Source of the DNA: Apium graveolens
Taxonomy: Eukaryota > Streptophyta > Magnoliopsida > Apiales > Apiaceae
Assembly (NCBI RefSeq): GCF_009905375.1
Contig: NC_133647.1
Location: 8,565,144 to 8,629,143 of the forward strand
DNA: 64,000 nt
Direction: 5' to 3'
Part shown: in pieces, positions 25,486 through 38,420 of the stretch
Layout: every line of letters begins with the position of its first letter
How positions within the stretch are numbered: the stretch's first letter is position 1
Made by a program: the position numbers and the translations under genes
Notes under the pieces: generated by a model
What the model saw: the letters and a program-made list of their open reading frames with translations, nothing else
What the model was told of the DNA's origin: nothing
Databases searched by the model: none

Positions 25486-26945
25486 TTCACACCTATTATG
25501 ATTATTTTAATTTGTTTTTTTTCTTTTTTTCTTATTAAATTTTTAATTGAATGTTTATTTGTTGTTAATATCCGATGTATTTAAAAATTAATGTAATTTA
25601 TTTATATTTTTTTTAGGTTTTTTTATGTATTTGTTTTTTTATTTGTTCATTTGGTTATATAGCTTATTGATATTTATGTAATATTTTTATCTATAAAGAA
25701 AACTGAGTAGTTTTTTTTTCGCCAAAATATTATGCATTTTATCAAAAAGACTTAATTTAGTTTGGACAAACCCCAAAACTGGTGATACGATCAGGTTGAC
25801 AAACAAATAAACGAGCTAAATGAATAGCCGTTTTGTTTCCAGATCGCTTAACATACAGAATATAAATATTATTTAAATTGAAAAGTATTACAATAGTTTC
25901 CCAAAAAATTCATCCTACACCATCTCCAAAATCATAGCATCACAATTGACCTTCACACAATTAAATCCAGTTGTAATCCAATGTTCAGGAGTGATTGGAG
26001 GTACTGATGCCCTCGTAATATGAACAATCTTCCGTTGTGAAAGGCGAGCTTTTGCGATTTTCACCACCGATTCAGACTCGATGCGAGTTTTCAAGATTCC
26101 CTGAAACACCAATTGAATCATTCTCAACGATACAAACCAGCAAGTCAAAAATATCAAAAACATACGGACCACTCCAAAAAGAAGGACAAACAACCACTCC
26201 AAAAGGAGGACAAACAAAATACCCAAAAAGATTGGTTACGATAGTAATCCTTACAAAATAAGGATAATTATTGAAAGAAAAATAAAAAAAGGAAGAAAAA
26301 GATGGAAGTGATTTTGGGAAAAGGAAGAGGGCTTAATTGATGAAGAAGGAGTAGATCTGAATATTTTTGAGGCGGCTAACTGGGTTTGGGGGTCGACTCT
26401 CATCACAGAGTATTACTTTTTTTTATGGTACTATCAACTTATGTACAACCCAAACATGTGTGAAGTGGATAGGTAGGTTTATTTATTAAATGACCTTATT
26501 AAACCTGACGATCAAACCATCTAACCGTTTCATTTTAACTCCCTTACACTAATTATATATATTTAATTAGATAACGGTGATTTCACACCTATTATGATTT
26601 TTTAAATTTATTATTTTTTCTTTTTTTCTTTTTAAATTTTTATTTGAATGTTTATTTGTTGTTAATATCCGATGTATTTAAAAATTAATGTAATTTATTT
26701 ATATATTTTTTAGGTTTTTTTATGTATTTATTTGTTTATTTGTTCATTTGGTTCTATAGCTTATTGATATTTATGTAATATTTTTATTTATAAAAAACTT
26801 AGTAGTTTTTTAGGGTACTATCAATTTATATATAACCCAAGCGTGTGTGAAGTGGATAGCTAATTTATTTGTTAAATGACTTTATTAAACCTGACGACTA
26901 AACCATCTAACCGTACCATTTTAACTCCCTTACACTAATTATATA
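25486..26945. repeat. Roughly 400-bp tandem duplication, first copy interrupted
   Basis: The block starting TTCACACCTATTATGATT at 25486 recurs at 26582. The later part, starting near GGTACTATCAA, is at about 26424 and again at 26813. The first copy is split by about 695 bp (25720-26414) that the second copy lacks, so 26582-26945 shows the empty site. Confidence 0.75.
25720..26414 (-). mobile_element. Possible LINE 3' fragment inserted in the duplication
   Basis: The insert has a T-run at its left edge (25711-25719), which is a poly(A) tail if read on the minus strand. Its minus strand carries an open frame (25915-26226) ending in a TGFNCVKVNCDA-like block, which resembles the start of the RNase H-like domain found at the end of some plant LINEs. 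The frame stops soon after, so the domain is not complete. The sequence match is short and the call is tentative. Confidence 0.35.
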
Positions 26946-28735
26946 TAGGATATAATTTTCATGACAAACAATACATTTTTTATCGGAGAAAATGCTCTTA
27001 AATCTAAGAAATTTTCAAAATACATACTCAAATATTTTAATGTACAATTATAAACCTGTAATTATAAAAATGTTTCTCTTAAATTTTAAAAATATTTATA
27101 TCCCGTTAATTTAGATGAGGACGTAGTACGTGAAAAAAGAGACCAGTGATCAAGTTTTGCCTATAATAATTACCTAATCTATTTCAAATTATTTGTTTAT
27201 TTTAAATTTTATTACATATTCTAAGATATATTAATTGCATAACTCTGTTTATCATTTTTCAAGTTTTTAACAAAATTTTGTTTAAGAAAACAAAATTAAA
27301 AATAATAAAAATATTCATAATATATCTTAAATTACGTGTAAAAATCAAAATATACCTGCTAAACTGAGACGTAGCCAATACACCCACCCAGACCCTTTCA
27401 CATACAGCTGACCTAGTTGCAGAGACATACTGAGTCCAAATTTTATAAGCATTGGCCAAACCAGAAAAATGAAATTGAACACAACACGAACATGGACCAC
27501 ATGCATGGGCAGAGAGTATTGTATCGAGTTGATTGCAGAATATATGTTGGAAAGTGTTGAAAAGTGAATTAAATATATGCATCTTGTTTCATTGGGCTGT
27601 CTCCCTCATTCCATATGACCACCGTATAATTTTTTATTTTTATACAAATGTGATATGATATCATCATATCATGATCTTCTTCATCGTGTACTCTCAATCA
27701 ATGGCCACATTATAGCGACAGAATCATTTTTTTCTTTTAAGTTAAATGTACTCATGTATCCATTTTTCATTTTTTAAGTTACACGTACCTATAACTTATA
27801 ACTTAAAGTCGAAAAGTGTCATGTAAGTAATATGAACATTATAACTTATAAATTATTTAGGTGTTTGGATAAATTTACGTATATATTACTTATAAATTGA
27901 TAATGTTTTTGGTAAATTATAACTTATAAGTTATATTATTTTTTTAAATAAAATTAAAATATAAATTCCAAATTACATGAATTAATATTTTTAATACATG
28001 AATATAAAATAAAAAGGAAATGTTTTTAAAACAACTATAATGTTCTCTGGATAAAATTTTGGTACCCAATTTGATGCATCTATCACTACTTTTATTAATA
28101 TCAGATATTTTCACATAAAAAAAATTTCAAAGTAAAATATTTAAATTAACATCGTGATAAAAATCAAATTTAGTAATATCATTACAATTAATGGTAAAAT
28201 GGAATAATATTAATCAATATTAAATATTATAATTTTAACTAGATATAAGTAAATGATACGTATTGAGTTTAACAAGAATAAAAATTTAATCAGAACATAA
28301 GGATCTTATATTTACCCAAACAGTATGCTCTTAAGTTAAAATAACTTATGGTCATAAAAGTCATTTAAGTTAAGAAAATGATGTCCCAAACACCCTCTAA
28401 ATTGAGAGCAAAACTACGTTTTCCTTTTAATCCTCTTTTGGTTCTAATATAAATGTCCCTTTTAAAACAAATAGTTCCAAACTGTTTGTCCATCTTTTGT
28501 TGGATACAAATTTAAAGGTAATTTTTTAAAACTATCTTAATATCTATTGTTCCCAAATTTGATTTTTTAAAATTTAGCTCAATTCTATTTTTTAATACAT
28601 TAAATATCAGTATTTAGTGAAAAAATTTATTCAACTAACATTTTCTTTAAAATACATAATTTTTCCAAAATACGTGTAAAATGAGACGGAGTAAGTAATC
28701 CTAAATGTAAAATAACCAAAATCATTTTATAGTAT
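26946..28735. other. AT-rich intergenic stretch, nothing recognised
   Basis: No supported gene. The minus-strand frame at 27259-27582 has no motif I recognise and is treated as chance. Confidence 0.5.
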
Positions 28736-28765
28736 TTTTATCTGTCCACAAAACTTTAGCAGAGG

Positions 28766-28935
28766 CGCACGTGCACAAGCAGGTGAGGTGGGTCCCATGA
28801 AAATAAGATAATGAAAGGAGCAATCAACAACAATGATTTGATGAACACGTGAGTGAAGCGCGTGCCGATAAAGCTTAACGCAGTTCACGAGAAACAACTC
28901 ACTACTACTGCTACTACACTGGTCAACGGTCAACT
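28766..28935. promoter_or_regulatory. Orphan cluster of G-box and W-box motifs
   Basis: GCACGTGC at about 28767-28774, ACACGTGA at about 28845-28852, and two W-box cores in GGTCAACGGTCAACTC at 28920-28935 lie in a short island with more GC than its surroundings. These are binding words for bZIP/bHLH and WRKY factors. No gene is found on either side, so a promoter role is only a possibility. Confidence 0.3.
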
Positions 28936-29277
28936 CTTCAGAAAGCCGTTTTTATAATGAAAACGTTATGTTCCATAACTTTGTCAATTGGTAAAGCAAG
29001 TTTATTCTACTTTTTAAAAGCTGTATTACTCGCTTCTCTCTAATGATGATATTTTGGTCATTTGCACGCCCCGAGGCTGGTTCGTAGTGTTAAAAAAATG
29101 GGAAAAATAGGTCTGAAATGTTGAGATTTACTGCCGTGTGCAACCAATCAGTCCATAATTGGTTGAACCATTAATTTAAGATTAATCGTAGATTGAGAAT
29201 AAATTGAAAAACTTAATCGGATTAAAAAGTAAATAAATTTTAATATTAAAATATTATTTAGTGTCATGTTATAAGTA

Positions 29278-30625
29278 CTAGTATATAACGCGGGCGATAC
29301 ACAGTTGTTTTCATCATTATTAATAACCTTTATTAATAAGCGAAACCTTGTTTCAATTGTTATTTGGTTTCACTTATTTTTTTGTACCACCACCTTTTGG
29401 TTTCACGATTCATGTTATAACTCTAACTCTAATTGTATTATTATTATCCTTTTTAATTACTATATGACTTATAATTCTATATATATATTATATTATTTTT
29501 ACCCGTTCTTCTTTATTAATATTTTTTTTATGTGATACTTTGTTTTCACTTATTTTTTGGTTCTTTTTTAATTTATAATTTTTTTTAATTTGTTGGTAGA
29601 ATTCCATTTCAATAAAATGGTATGAATGTTATAAAAAATTGTATTTTGGTTTCACCACTAGAAAATAATAAAATTGTTCAAACCGTAATATGATTACAAT
29701 TCTATTTTCATAAAATTCCAAATTATTTCTTGATAGGGTACTTGGTTTCATCTTAGTACGGTTACGCGGTATTTTGGTTTCACCCCTATAGTTCTCTTTC
29801 ATGTAGAGTTCTATGTTGTTTTTTTAACAAAATATAGATTGGAATCATATTATAATTACGATATTTCTATTTTTCGTAGAATTCTTTTTTTATTTTTTTA
29901 TTAAAATAATAAAATGAAATCCTTTAAACAGTGTTATTATTAATTAATAAGGAAATCAATTTTTAATGGATACTTTGGTTTCACTTCTTTTCGATTTTAC
30001 GAACTTTTGGTTTCACCCTTTTTTAAATCTTGTTATAGCTCTAAATATACCATTTTTATTCCTTATTATTCATATATGACTTATAATTCTATATGTAATA
30101 CTTTAGCCGTTTTTTGATTCTTATATACCACATATTTATATTGTTTTTATATAAACAAAATCGTATATACATTGTAATTTCTAGATTCATACCTACAGAA
30201 TGTTATTTTAGCACCAATTACAAATTTATACATACATAATGAATATTTTATCATAAAAAATTATGCAATCACAAACTATATAAAAAAACAAATTCAGCTA
30301 ACAATAAGAAATTTAATATGCAATTACTTAGTGTTGTTGATTTAATTTTTTGTTAAATTATCCATCAATCGTGCCGCGACTAAAGTTTTGATGTAAAATA
30401 TTAGTTATATCTTTTTGAACAATAGATACATAATAACGTTGAGTTTGTTGTTATAACAAGATTTGAATTAATGAAAGTTACATATAATTTAAAAATGAAA
30501 ATTGCAATAATCGTACAATTTTATTTATTATATATTTTAATAAAAATTTAAAATAAATTTTTATAATCATTATTAAATATTGATATTTTGATCTCGGCCC
30601 GTGCTTCGCACGGGTTATCTACTAG
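29278..30625 (+). mobile_element. Helitron-like segment with 3' hairpin and CTAG end
   Basis: The right end has a perfect 7-bp hairpin, CCCGTGC, TTC, GCACGGG (30598-30614), then TTATCTA and CTAG (30622-30625) followed by T, the usual plant Helitron 3' end. The left edge, ACTAGTATATAACGCGGGCG (29277-29296), partly mirrors this end in inverted orientation, so it may be a second, decayed terminus. The interior is AT-rich, has no transposase, and carries repeated GGTTTCAC words. Confidence 0.55.
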
Positions 30626-30938
30626 TATATTATAAAATATAATTTTAATATATTACTGTTAGAACTCAAACCTTATACCCCTAATATAATAATTTTATAA
30701 TGCACCACATTTATTTTTATCATTATATATTGTAAATTATAATTTGAATATATTACTAGTAAGATTCGAACGTTATACTTCTTGTATAATAATTTTTATG
30801 ATTATATCTAGCAGTCCTCGTCAGTTTGATCTGACGGCTCTGAATTTAGTGACCAAGAACCAACAACCAAAATTTTAATGTTTCGTTTTTAATATAATAG
30901 TATAAATATTTTTCATTTATCAACATATATAAAATAAT

Positions 30939-31300
30939 CATCATAAAATTTATAATTATTCTGATTTAAATAAATATTGTATTTTAATTTTAATAAATTA
31001 TTATATATACTCTATTTAATATTTCTATTTAAAATTAAGAATCGGTGGGACACATAATAGAGGATTAATCGGTTAAATCATGGAATTTAAAAACACGAAA
31101 ATTAATCATATATCAATTAATTATATCATAAATTTTATAATTATTCTTATTTTAATAAATATATATTTTAATTTTAAGAAATTATTACATATACTCTATT
31201 TAATATTTTTTAATAATTAATCAAATTTCAAAAATCGATTATGTGAGACACCTTATAGATGATTAATCAGTTAAATTGGGGAATTTAAAAACACAAAATT
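30939..31300. repeat. Two-copy direct repeat, period about 186 bp
   Basis: The stretch beginning ATCATAAAATTTATAATT at 30939 recurs at 31125, and both copies end with a similar GGAATTTAAAAACAC word. Function unknown. Confidence 0.7.
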
Positions 31301-31369
31301 ATTATATATATATATATATAGGGTTGTTCAAATAGAAACACCCTTAAAATAAAAACTAGAAACAAGCCT

Positions 31370-31640
31370 AATCCAACATGAATTTTAAATACACAACCCC
31401 ACACATAATTTACATGCGCCCTGTCACACACAACGCCACCTAATTCCCTCCATTTTTAAACTAATTTTTTATGTCATTCAACGATTTTTTAAAAAAAAAT
31501 TGACTTCGTTGTATTTTTGTAAATTCTTCAATGATCAGTATGAATATCATATGTGCTATATTCTGACGATAAATCACTAATTATAATTACGAGAATCACT
31601 AAAATTTAGGAAGTTATGGAATTACCTACACAACCCACTA
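31370..31640. repeat. Left arm of a long inverted repeat
   Basis: This stretch, with the core TGTGCTATATTCTGACGAT (31550-31568), matches the reverse complement of about 46800-47110. The arms are diverged. They bracket a segment containing the hAT MITE and Sirevirus B, and could be the ends of an older TIR transposon. Confidence 0.55.
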
Positions 31641-32174
31641 CAATCATCCCCTAAACAAACGTCGTTTCCCTATCACCTTCTCTATTTTCCATTACAACTA
31701 ATCAACCACCATCTTTGATCTATCTCAACCCACCACCAGGTTCGATCTATCTCCACCCGTCATCATTAGCTACCACTAAATTCTTCGATTCCTATAATCA
31801 CCCACCTTCAATCATTGTTTATATTATTTAAATCACTAGTTTGTATAACAAAAAATGACGAAGATGATCAAAGTTGGAAATACAGGACAAGGGTGTTGGT
31901 GCTTGGAGTCTATTGCACGATTACTGTGAAATAGGGGGAGATATATATTAATGAAATATAAAATCACTAAACAATTTCCAATAACCACCACCAATTTTTA
32001 ATAAAAACATCAGATCTGAAATTTGAACATGATATATGAATACATATACTAATATGTATTAAATAAATCATCAGATATACCCTTCAATCACTAAATCGTA
32101 TGACGACAATCACTAATTTATATCACACATATCACCAATTTGTATCATAAAAATCACCAAATTTTATATACGAG

Positions 32175-32871
32175 TACAGGTGCACAAAAAGTCTAGGCCC
32201 GAAAATCTGGCCCGGCCCGATCCGGCCAAAGCCCAGTCAAGCCCGGCACGGTCCCAGCCCGGGCTTAGGGCCTCGACGGGACCTATATGTTTAGACAAAG
32301 TCTGGCCCGACCCGGGTAAAAGCCCGGGTTTCGGCCCGGCCTGGTCTTTGGCCTGACCCGATTAAAAGCCCGAAAAAGTCCGGTTAAAATCTGATTATTA
32401 CAATATATTTTCTTATATATTTATGAACTTACACTTACCATAAATATAAGTAATACTGTAAACTCACACACATATTTACATATTTGTGATTAATAATAAT
32501 ATTTATATACTTTATTACATGATTAATGAAAGAAGATATAGTAAGTACACTATATATTGGGATAACATTGATTAAACATATTATTCTATAAACATGTTTA
32601 TTTTTTGCCGAACTTAAATATTTTCAACGAAGTAATGTTTTCATAAAATATTTCATGCAAACTAATACATTTTTACGATGATCTAGTTGCTAACATATGT
32701 AGTCTTAAGAAACTCTGATAAAACTCGATCCAATCTAAATTAGAAAAAAGCCTCGAATAAAACCGGTAAGGCCCGCTTCGAGGGCACAAACGGGCTCTGA
32801 CATTTTTGAAAAGTCCGGCCCGCCCCGGTCAAAGTCAAAACCCGACCCGGTGGGCCTTTTGTGCATCTCTG
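32175..32871. mobile_element. hAT-type MITE, TSD TATACGAG
   Basis: Ends CAGGTGCACAAAA (left) and, read inward on the minus strand, CAGAGATGCACAAAAGG (right). An exact 8-bp duplication TATACGAG flanks it (32167-32174 and 32872-32879), as expected for the hAT superfamily. Two extra bases (TA) precede CAG at the left. Both ends run into GC-rich GGCCCGG words; the middle is AT-rich. No transposase is encoded. Confidence 0.85.
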
Positions 32872-32924
32872 TATACGAGACATATACATACAAACATATT
32901 TTTACTAAATAAACCCTACACCCT

Positions 32925-34230
32925 TGTTAGGTCCCAATTTGTTTGTAGAAGGGGGGTTTAATGCAAACAATACCGTTTAATCGAATAAAATGCGGAATAA
33001 AAAGGTGAAACAAAATTCAAGTTAAATAAAACTTTTATTAAACTTGAAAGGTGTTACAACTACGGTATCGGTTACAAGGGATTAATCTCAAATCAATTAT
33101 TACAAATCTAGAATAAATTCGACATGAACTTTTTCTATTTTTGTAATTAAAAGATCAAATGCTAAATGCGATTTGAGATTAAGTTCTAGGGATTTTAATC
33201 CGCTAGATTGATACACAAGAACAAGATAAATAATTCTAGTGGATTGGATTTAACTTTACAATCTAGAATTTTGATCTTGAATAAAGCAGATGAAAAATGA
33301 AATAATTTGCTTTTGTTTCTACTGTGTTCTTGACTTGTGTATTCTGTTGAATTATTGCATGAATGTCTTCTGCTGTGTTTTTGTTGTTTAAGTAAACAAA
33401 ACAGTCCTGTTGAATCAGCAAGACTTTCGGCAAGACAATCAAATGAACTGGCATGACAATCCATTTGAACTGGAAGGACTTTCGGTGAGACTATCCTTTT
33501 GAACTAGCAAGACAATCCCAATAGCTAGCAAGACAATCAGAATGAACTAGCAAGACTTTCGGTATGACTATCAATTGTCATACCGATTGTCATAGTAGTT
33601 CAAATCATATTGTCTTACTGAATTATTAATAGATTTTAATCTAATAACAATTCTGAAAATCCTTAATATTAATTCTGAATTAATTAATCAATTAATTCAA
33701 TTAATCAATAAATTAATCTTTGCAGATATAATTTATTTTCTTAATTAAATTATATGACTTAATTAATTAATAGAGAATTAATACTAATCTTGAGCAGCAA
33801 CCATTCTTCTGAAAATCTTCTGAAAATTACTGTCAATTATGAATCAATTCCACCACTTCAATGTTGACACTCGATGTACTGTCTGGTTCATGAGTGACTA
33901 ACTTCCGTGACGTTTCTTCAAGCCTTGACCTTGATACTCTTGATTTTCTTCAGACTAAATCCTTGTAATTAATTGATACCCTGACGAGATCTCTGTCACT
34001 TGATTAAATACACAATCTTGATTTATATCACTGAGGCTTGATCAATTTCTTGAGCTTCTTCCAGTGAATTAAGTCTTCAAGTCTGTAGATGAATAATGTT
34101 TCTTAACCCTTTGACAGATGTTACTCTGTGAGATCTCTCTAACGATAGATCAACTATTTACTTATTACATTCTTATTTGAGTTGAGTTAAATCCTCGAAT
34201 AAACAAATAGGCTATGATATATGCCTTTCA
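32925..34230 (-). mobile_element. 3' LTR of Sirevirus B
   Basis: 1306 bp. On the minus strand it starts TGAAAGGCATAT at 34230 and ends GGGACCTAACA at 32925. It pairs with 44788-46094. The 89-codon frame that appears in both LTRs is repeated only because the LTRs are copies. Confidence 0.95.
33418..33620. repeat. Palindromic word array in LTR of element B (3' copy)
   Basis: Repeated GCAAGACAATC, GCATGACAATC and GGTATGACTATC words, some with CTTTCGG before them, end in an inverted repeat around TCAATTGTCATACCGATTG. The same words form hairpins in the pol-ORF3 spacer (38421-38840). Confidence 0.85.
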
Positions 34231-34246
34231 ATCTCCCCCTATTTGC
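34231..34246 (-). other. Polypurine tract of element B
   Basis: On the minus strand AAATAGGGGGAGAT directly precedes the 3' LTR start. Confidence 0.9.
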
Positions 34247-34492
34247 TTGTTAGACAATAACAACAAATACCTAGAGGATAACTCAACTAACAAATAAGAA
34301 AAAGATATAAACAGTAATGCAAAGTAAATAGCAGAAAAGTTCTGGATTATATTTAACATTTTCCAGATTCCAAAAGAAATTTACAAGTGAATACAAGATA
34401 GATGTTCCTCTAGCCTGAACATATAACTACATTAGACTATCTTGGTTCATAAAGCTCTAATCATATTACATTGAGTTTTGAGCTAATTGACT

Positions 34493-37400
34493 TCAGTTGT
34501 CTTCTCTTCTGACTTCACCTTCTTCTAAATCTTGAAGCAACTCTTTGTCAAAGACACGATTCTTTTCTGAAGTGAAGCTTGCTGGTCTGACTGGTTGAAC
34601 TCCAACTGACTTCAGCTTATTCTTGATCTGATTGTACCTTTTAATATTCTTTTCACAATAAGCTTGAATCAAATCAGCAGCTTGAGTCTTCAACATGGAT
34701 GAGTATCCAGCAGTTCTTAAATGATGTTCCATCCAGACCAGATGCTTAGCTGAGTAGTCTTTAAGAGATTGTACATCTAGCTGACAGATTTGAAGACAAT
34801 CAGACTTAAAGAATCTCACCTGATGAGGATTATTGACCACTTGAGGACTAGCCCTGCTGGCAAACTCTTTAAGCCTTTCTCGAAGAACTTCATTCAATTC
34901 TGAGCTTCTTTTTACCTTGTTGAGAAGAACCCAAATCTCTGACAAAGAACGATTCTCAAACAGATGAAGTGACACCTTGAAAGATCCTTCACTCTGACAA
35001 TATACAAAAATGCTCATCTCATTTAGGGATCTATCAAAAGCAGCTGTGATCCTTGAGACTTCAGTCTTGATAGCATTCATGTACATGTCATTGTTAGGAT
35101 TTGAGATTTCCAACTTGTCAAGAAGATGTAGGAACTGCCTATCATTGTTAGTGCTCAGCTGAGGCATATCAAGTACTCTCCTAGCTTCATCCCATTTTTC
35201 ACCAATCTTCAGTCTGACATCTCTTCTCCTTTCTTGAGCCTTAATGTCATGAAGACGTTGCTTTTGAAGAGTTTCAGTTCTTTGTATGTCTTTCCTCATG
35301 TCAATGATCTGGGAGACCTTTTTGAGTTCAGCTTCTTTTCTTTTCATCTCTGACTGCTGCTGCTGAAACTCTTTCTCAAAGATAGGATCCACTGTAGCTT
35401 CCTCTTCCCATTCTCCAAAATCACTTTCCTCTTCAGCTTCAAATAAACCATCTTTATCTTCCAAGACTGGTTCAGTGGGAATGTCAAAAATATCAAATTC
35501 ATCATGTTCTCCACTGTAATAGACATCATCAGCCTTTCCTTTGTCCCCAGCAGAGGTATCTTTTTCTTTCCCCTTTTCACTACTCCCTTTCTTCTCCCCC
35601 TTAGTTGAGGGATCCTCTACTGACTTTCCCATAGATCCTCCATGACCTCCATCACCTCCCGAGCCTGAGCCTCCACCAGACGGCCCTTCAAAGTAAGTCC
35701 TTTGTTCTTCATTGGGACAGTGAGAATTTTTGATCATTTAGTACAGGTGCTTCATCCCTTCATTCAGATGTTCCATACCTGTCTCTATCTTCAGAAATCT
35801 AGAGGAATCCAGTGAATGATTCATTTCAACCAAATCTTCAAGAGAAGTCATCCTTGTATGTAGAGAGCAGAAGTTAGAAATGTCATCAGCTGATAAAGTT
35901 GGAGTTTCCTGAATGGAATTGAGCTTTGGTGTGACAGTGTTCTTGAGATCTGAGATATCATTCCTTATGAGTGCCAGCTGATTGTTGACAGAGGTGGAAG
36001 AAGAAGACCGTTCAACCACTTGTGCTTTGAATGCTTGAGCTTCAGCTTGGCTTTTAGCAAGTTCTTCTTTTAGAGCAGCAATTTGAGCTAACAGGTTTTC
36101 AGTATTTGTGTCTGTGTGTGCTCTCACCTGAATTTCACTCGTGTTTGGTTCACTCACCTCACGTGCTTGTGTTTCTCTCAATATAATTGCTCGTGAGGAG
36201 TCTTCCTGTTGCTGTTCTTCTGTACCTGCAGTTAAAATCACCCTAGCCTCTTCAAGAGAGGTCAGTGGTGGTGCCATGGGAATTCGCGAGTCCCGATCCT
36301 CAGTCAAACCTATCATTTCATGTGAAATAGATGTCTGAATTGCTTCAGGGATAGATTGACCGAGTTGCCCTCCACTTTCACCAGATAAATCTGCGAGTGG
36401 AGAATCCCGTGAGGGAGCCAGAGGTGTTTGATCTGGGAGGGGAGAAAATGACTCTATTAAGGGTGGCTGAGAGTCAGATTTTCCCTCAGAAGCATGTGAC
36501 TGCTCTTCTGCCGTAACTATGGCAGGCACTGTAACAGACTCTATGTGCACTCCTCGCTCTGTGTCCTGAGTATCATCTGTGGGTATGTATGGTTCCATTG
36601 TGAGTAATGGAATTGTGCTTGACTCAGTACAAGATGCCATGGCCCTATGACGAATTTCAATAGATTCATCCTGTTGAGAGAATGTCTCTAGTAACTGTTC
36701 ATTGGCCATTTCAAAGTCCATGTCCTGTTGGGAGGACAAGGATGGGCTTTCAGATGCCTCAGTATAAGTTCTTCTTTTCTTTGGAGGAGGCAGAGCTGAG
36801 GGTTCACTCACATTTAACAATGCACTACTTCCTATTAATCTTCTGGGTAACATTTTAGACAGTGGGGGAGAGGTTGAGATAGAATGTGACTCTGTGTTTG
36901 GCTCTATGACCTGGGATTGAAGCTGTGGTTCTACAACTTCATGGTCAGCCCTATCAACCACTGGGGGTCTTTCAACAGAAGTAGGAATGGAGTGAGAGTG
37001 AGGAATTACTACCTATAATGGAAGAGCATCTGATGTTGGAGGAGCCTGGGTGGCTTGAACCACTGGAGGTTGAGGTTGTTGTTCATGACCGGGAAGATTG
37101 AAAATAGGTAAAGGAATATAAGTGGCCATGAAAGCAGATACAAGTACTGGAACTTGCATGAATTTAAAGGTTGTGTCTTGGCGGGTGTAAATCTTTTTGC
37201 TTACTGGAGGGGGTTCGGTTACTGCAGAGTTAGCAAAAAGGGCTTTGTGTTCAGGTGTGAGAAGATGATCTGCTATAAGCATGAGAAAACGAGCATAGTA
37301 ACATGATACCCTACGATTTATAGAATGATCACGTAAAGCAGTAGTGAGACGTCTCAAGAGAATGGGAAAAAGTAGTTTGCCAAAATTGATCCTTTGATTG

Positions 37401-37903
37401 AAAACAACCGCAAGACCAATATACTGCAGAGTGAAAGTGATGTTGTGAAAGTTGGATTTAGTGCAGTTGGCAAACACTTTAGAAAGTGTATCGAAGAAAA
37501 TATCCCATTCAGACACCAAATTGGATTTTGAAAGTTTGGTTAAATTGATCACCCCCTGATAGTGAATAGCATGGAAAAAGTTTGTGATATCATTTTCAGA
37601 GGGTAAATTACAGAAATTGTCCAATGGAAAATTTAACGCCTGATTGATGACTGATTCATCAACTACATACTGTGTGTTTGCCACGGTGAATGAAAAAGAT
37701 TTTGAATCATCGGCCACAGTAGAGGTTGTGCCAATCAGTCTAAGCAGATCGACATTTAAAATCACATTTGATTTAATAGCAGAGCTAACAATCGAATGGT
37801 CATTTAAAAATCTAATCCAAGGCTTAAATTTTTCCACATCACATTTTTCCGGATTAAAATAACCAACCTGATTATGCGCGACAATTTGGAAATTGAGAGC
37901 CAT
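34493..37903 (-). pseudogene. Sirevirus B ORF3 (extra ORF, 1137 codons, two stops)
   Basis: One minus-strand frame from ATG at 37903 to 34493, broken by TAG at 37013-37015 and TAA at 35738-35740. Residues 1-230 resemble the N-terminal region of the element A ORF3: same spacing of conserved positions, the NLTKLSKSNLVSEW versus SDIRKMGLRKEW block, and YYARFLMLIADHL. Then come a Ser/Pro/Glu-rich region, a coiled-coil-like stretch (about 36090-35960), an acidic Gly/Ser part and a charged helical C-terminus. The long C-terminal region of A is not evident here. No signal peptide or membrane span is seen. It lies 1.26 kb downstream of pol. Function unknown. Confidence 0.8.
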
Positions 37904-38420
37904 TTAAAATAATAATAAGACACACACTTTCAGAATTTTAAGAATAATATTAAGAAAATTCGAATTAATTAAATTAATTTTAATAATTCGAATTAAATTA
38001 ATTATAATCAAAAAATTTAGACAGGAATGTATCTCGTTAAAATTCCTAACTCACAAACACAGATTTAAAAAACCAAAAGACACAAAACAGAAATTGAAAT
38101 TAAAATAAAAAATACCCAAATTCAACACACACAAACTAATTTTGAAAGGGAAAAAGAAAAAAAAATTGATTCGAAAAAAAAAAATTTGAAAAAATTTTGG
38201 CAGCACTCCTTTATGTATATACTTGTATGTATATATATCAGGAGTGATGTATGCTGAGTAAAAACTCGAGCAAGGAAAACAACAATAACAGTTGAATTTG
38301 ATTTTGGTCGAAGAGAGAGAAGAGAGAAAAAAAACTGTTGAAATTTTTTTTTTTGAAAAACAAACTGCAGTGAATGAGTTATGAAACAAAACAAACACAA
38401 AAAAAAGTTAAGTAGTATAA

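Noticed and set aside
27259..27582. 107-codon minus-strand frame with several Cys
   Set aside because: No recognised motif, no splice or promoter context, in AT-rich transposon-like DNA.
33418..33620. Spaced repeated words considered as a CRISPR-like array
   Set aside because: Plant nuclear DNA, words are imperfect and palindromic, spacing is uneven, and they lie inside an LTR.
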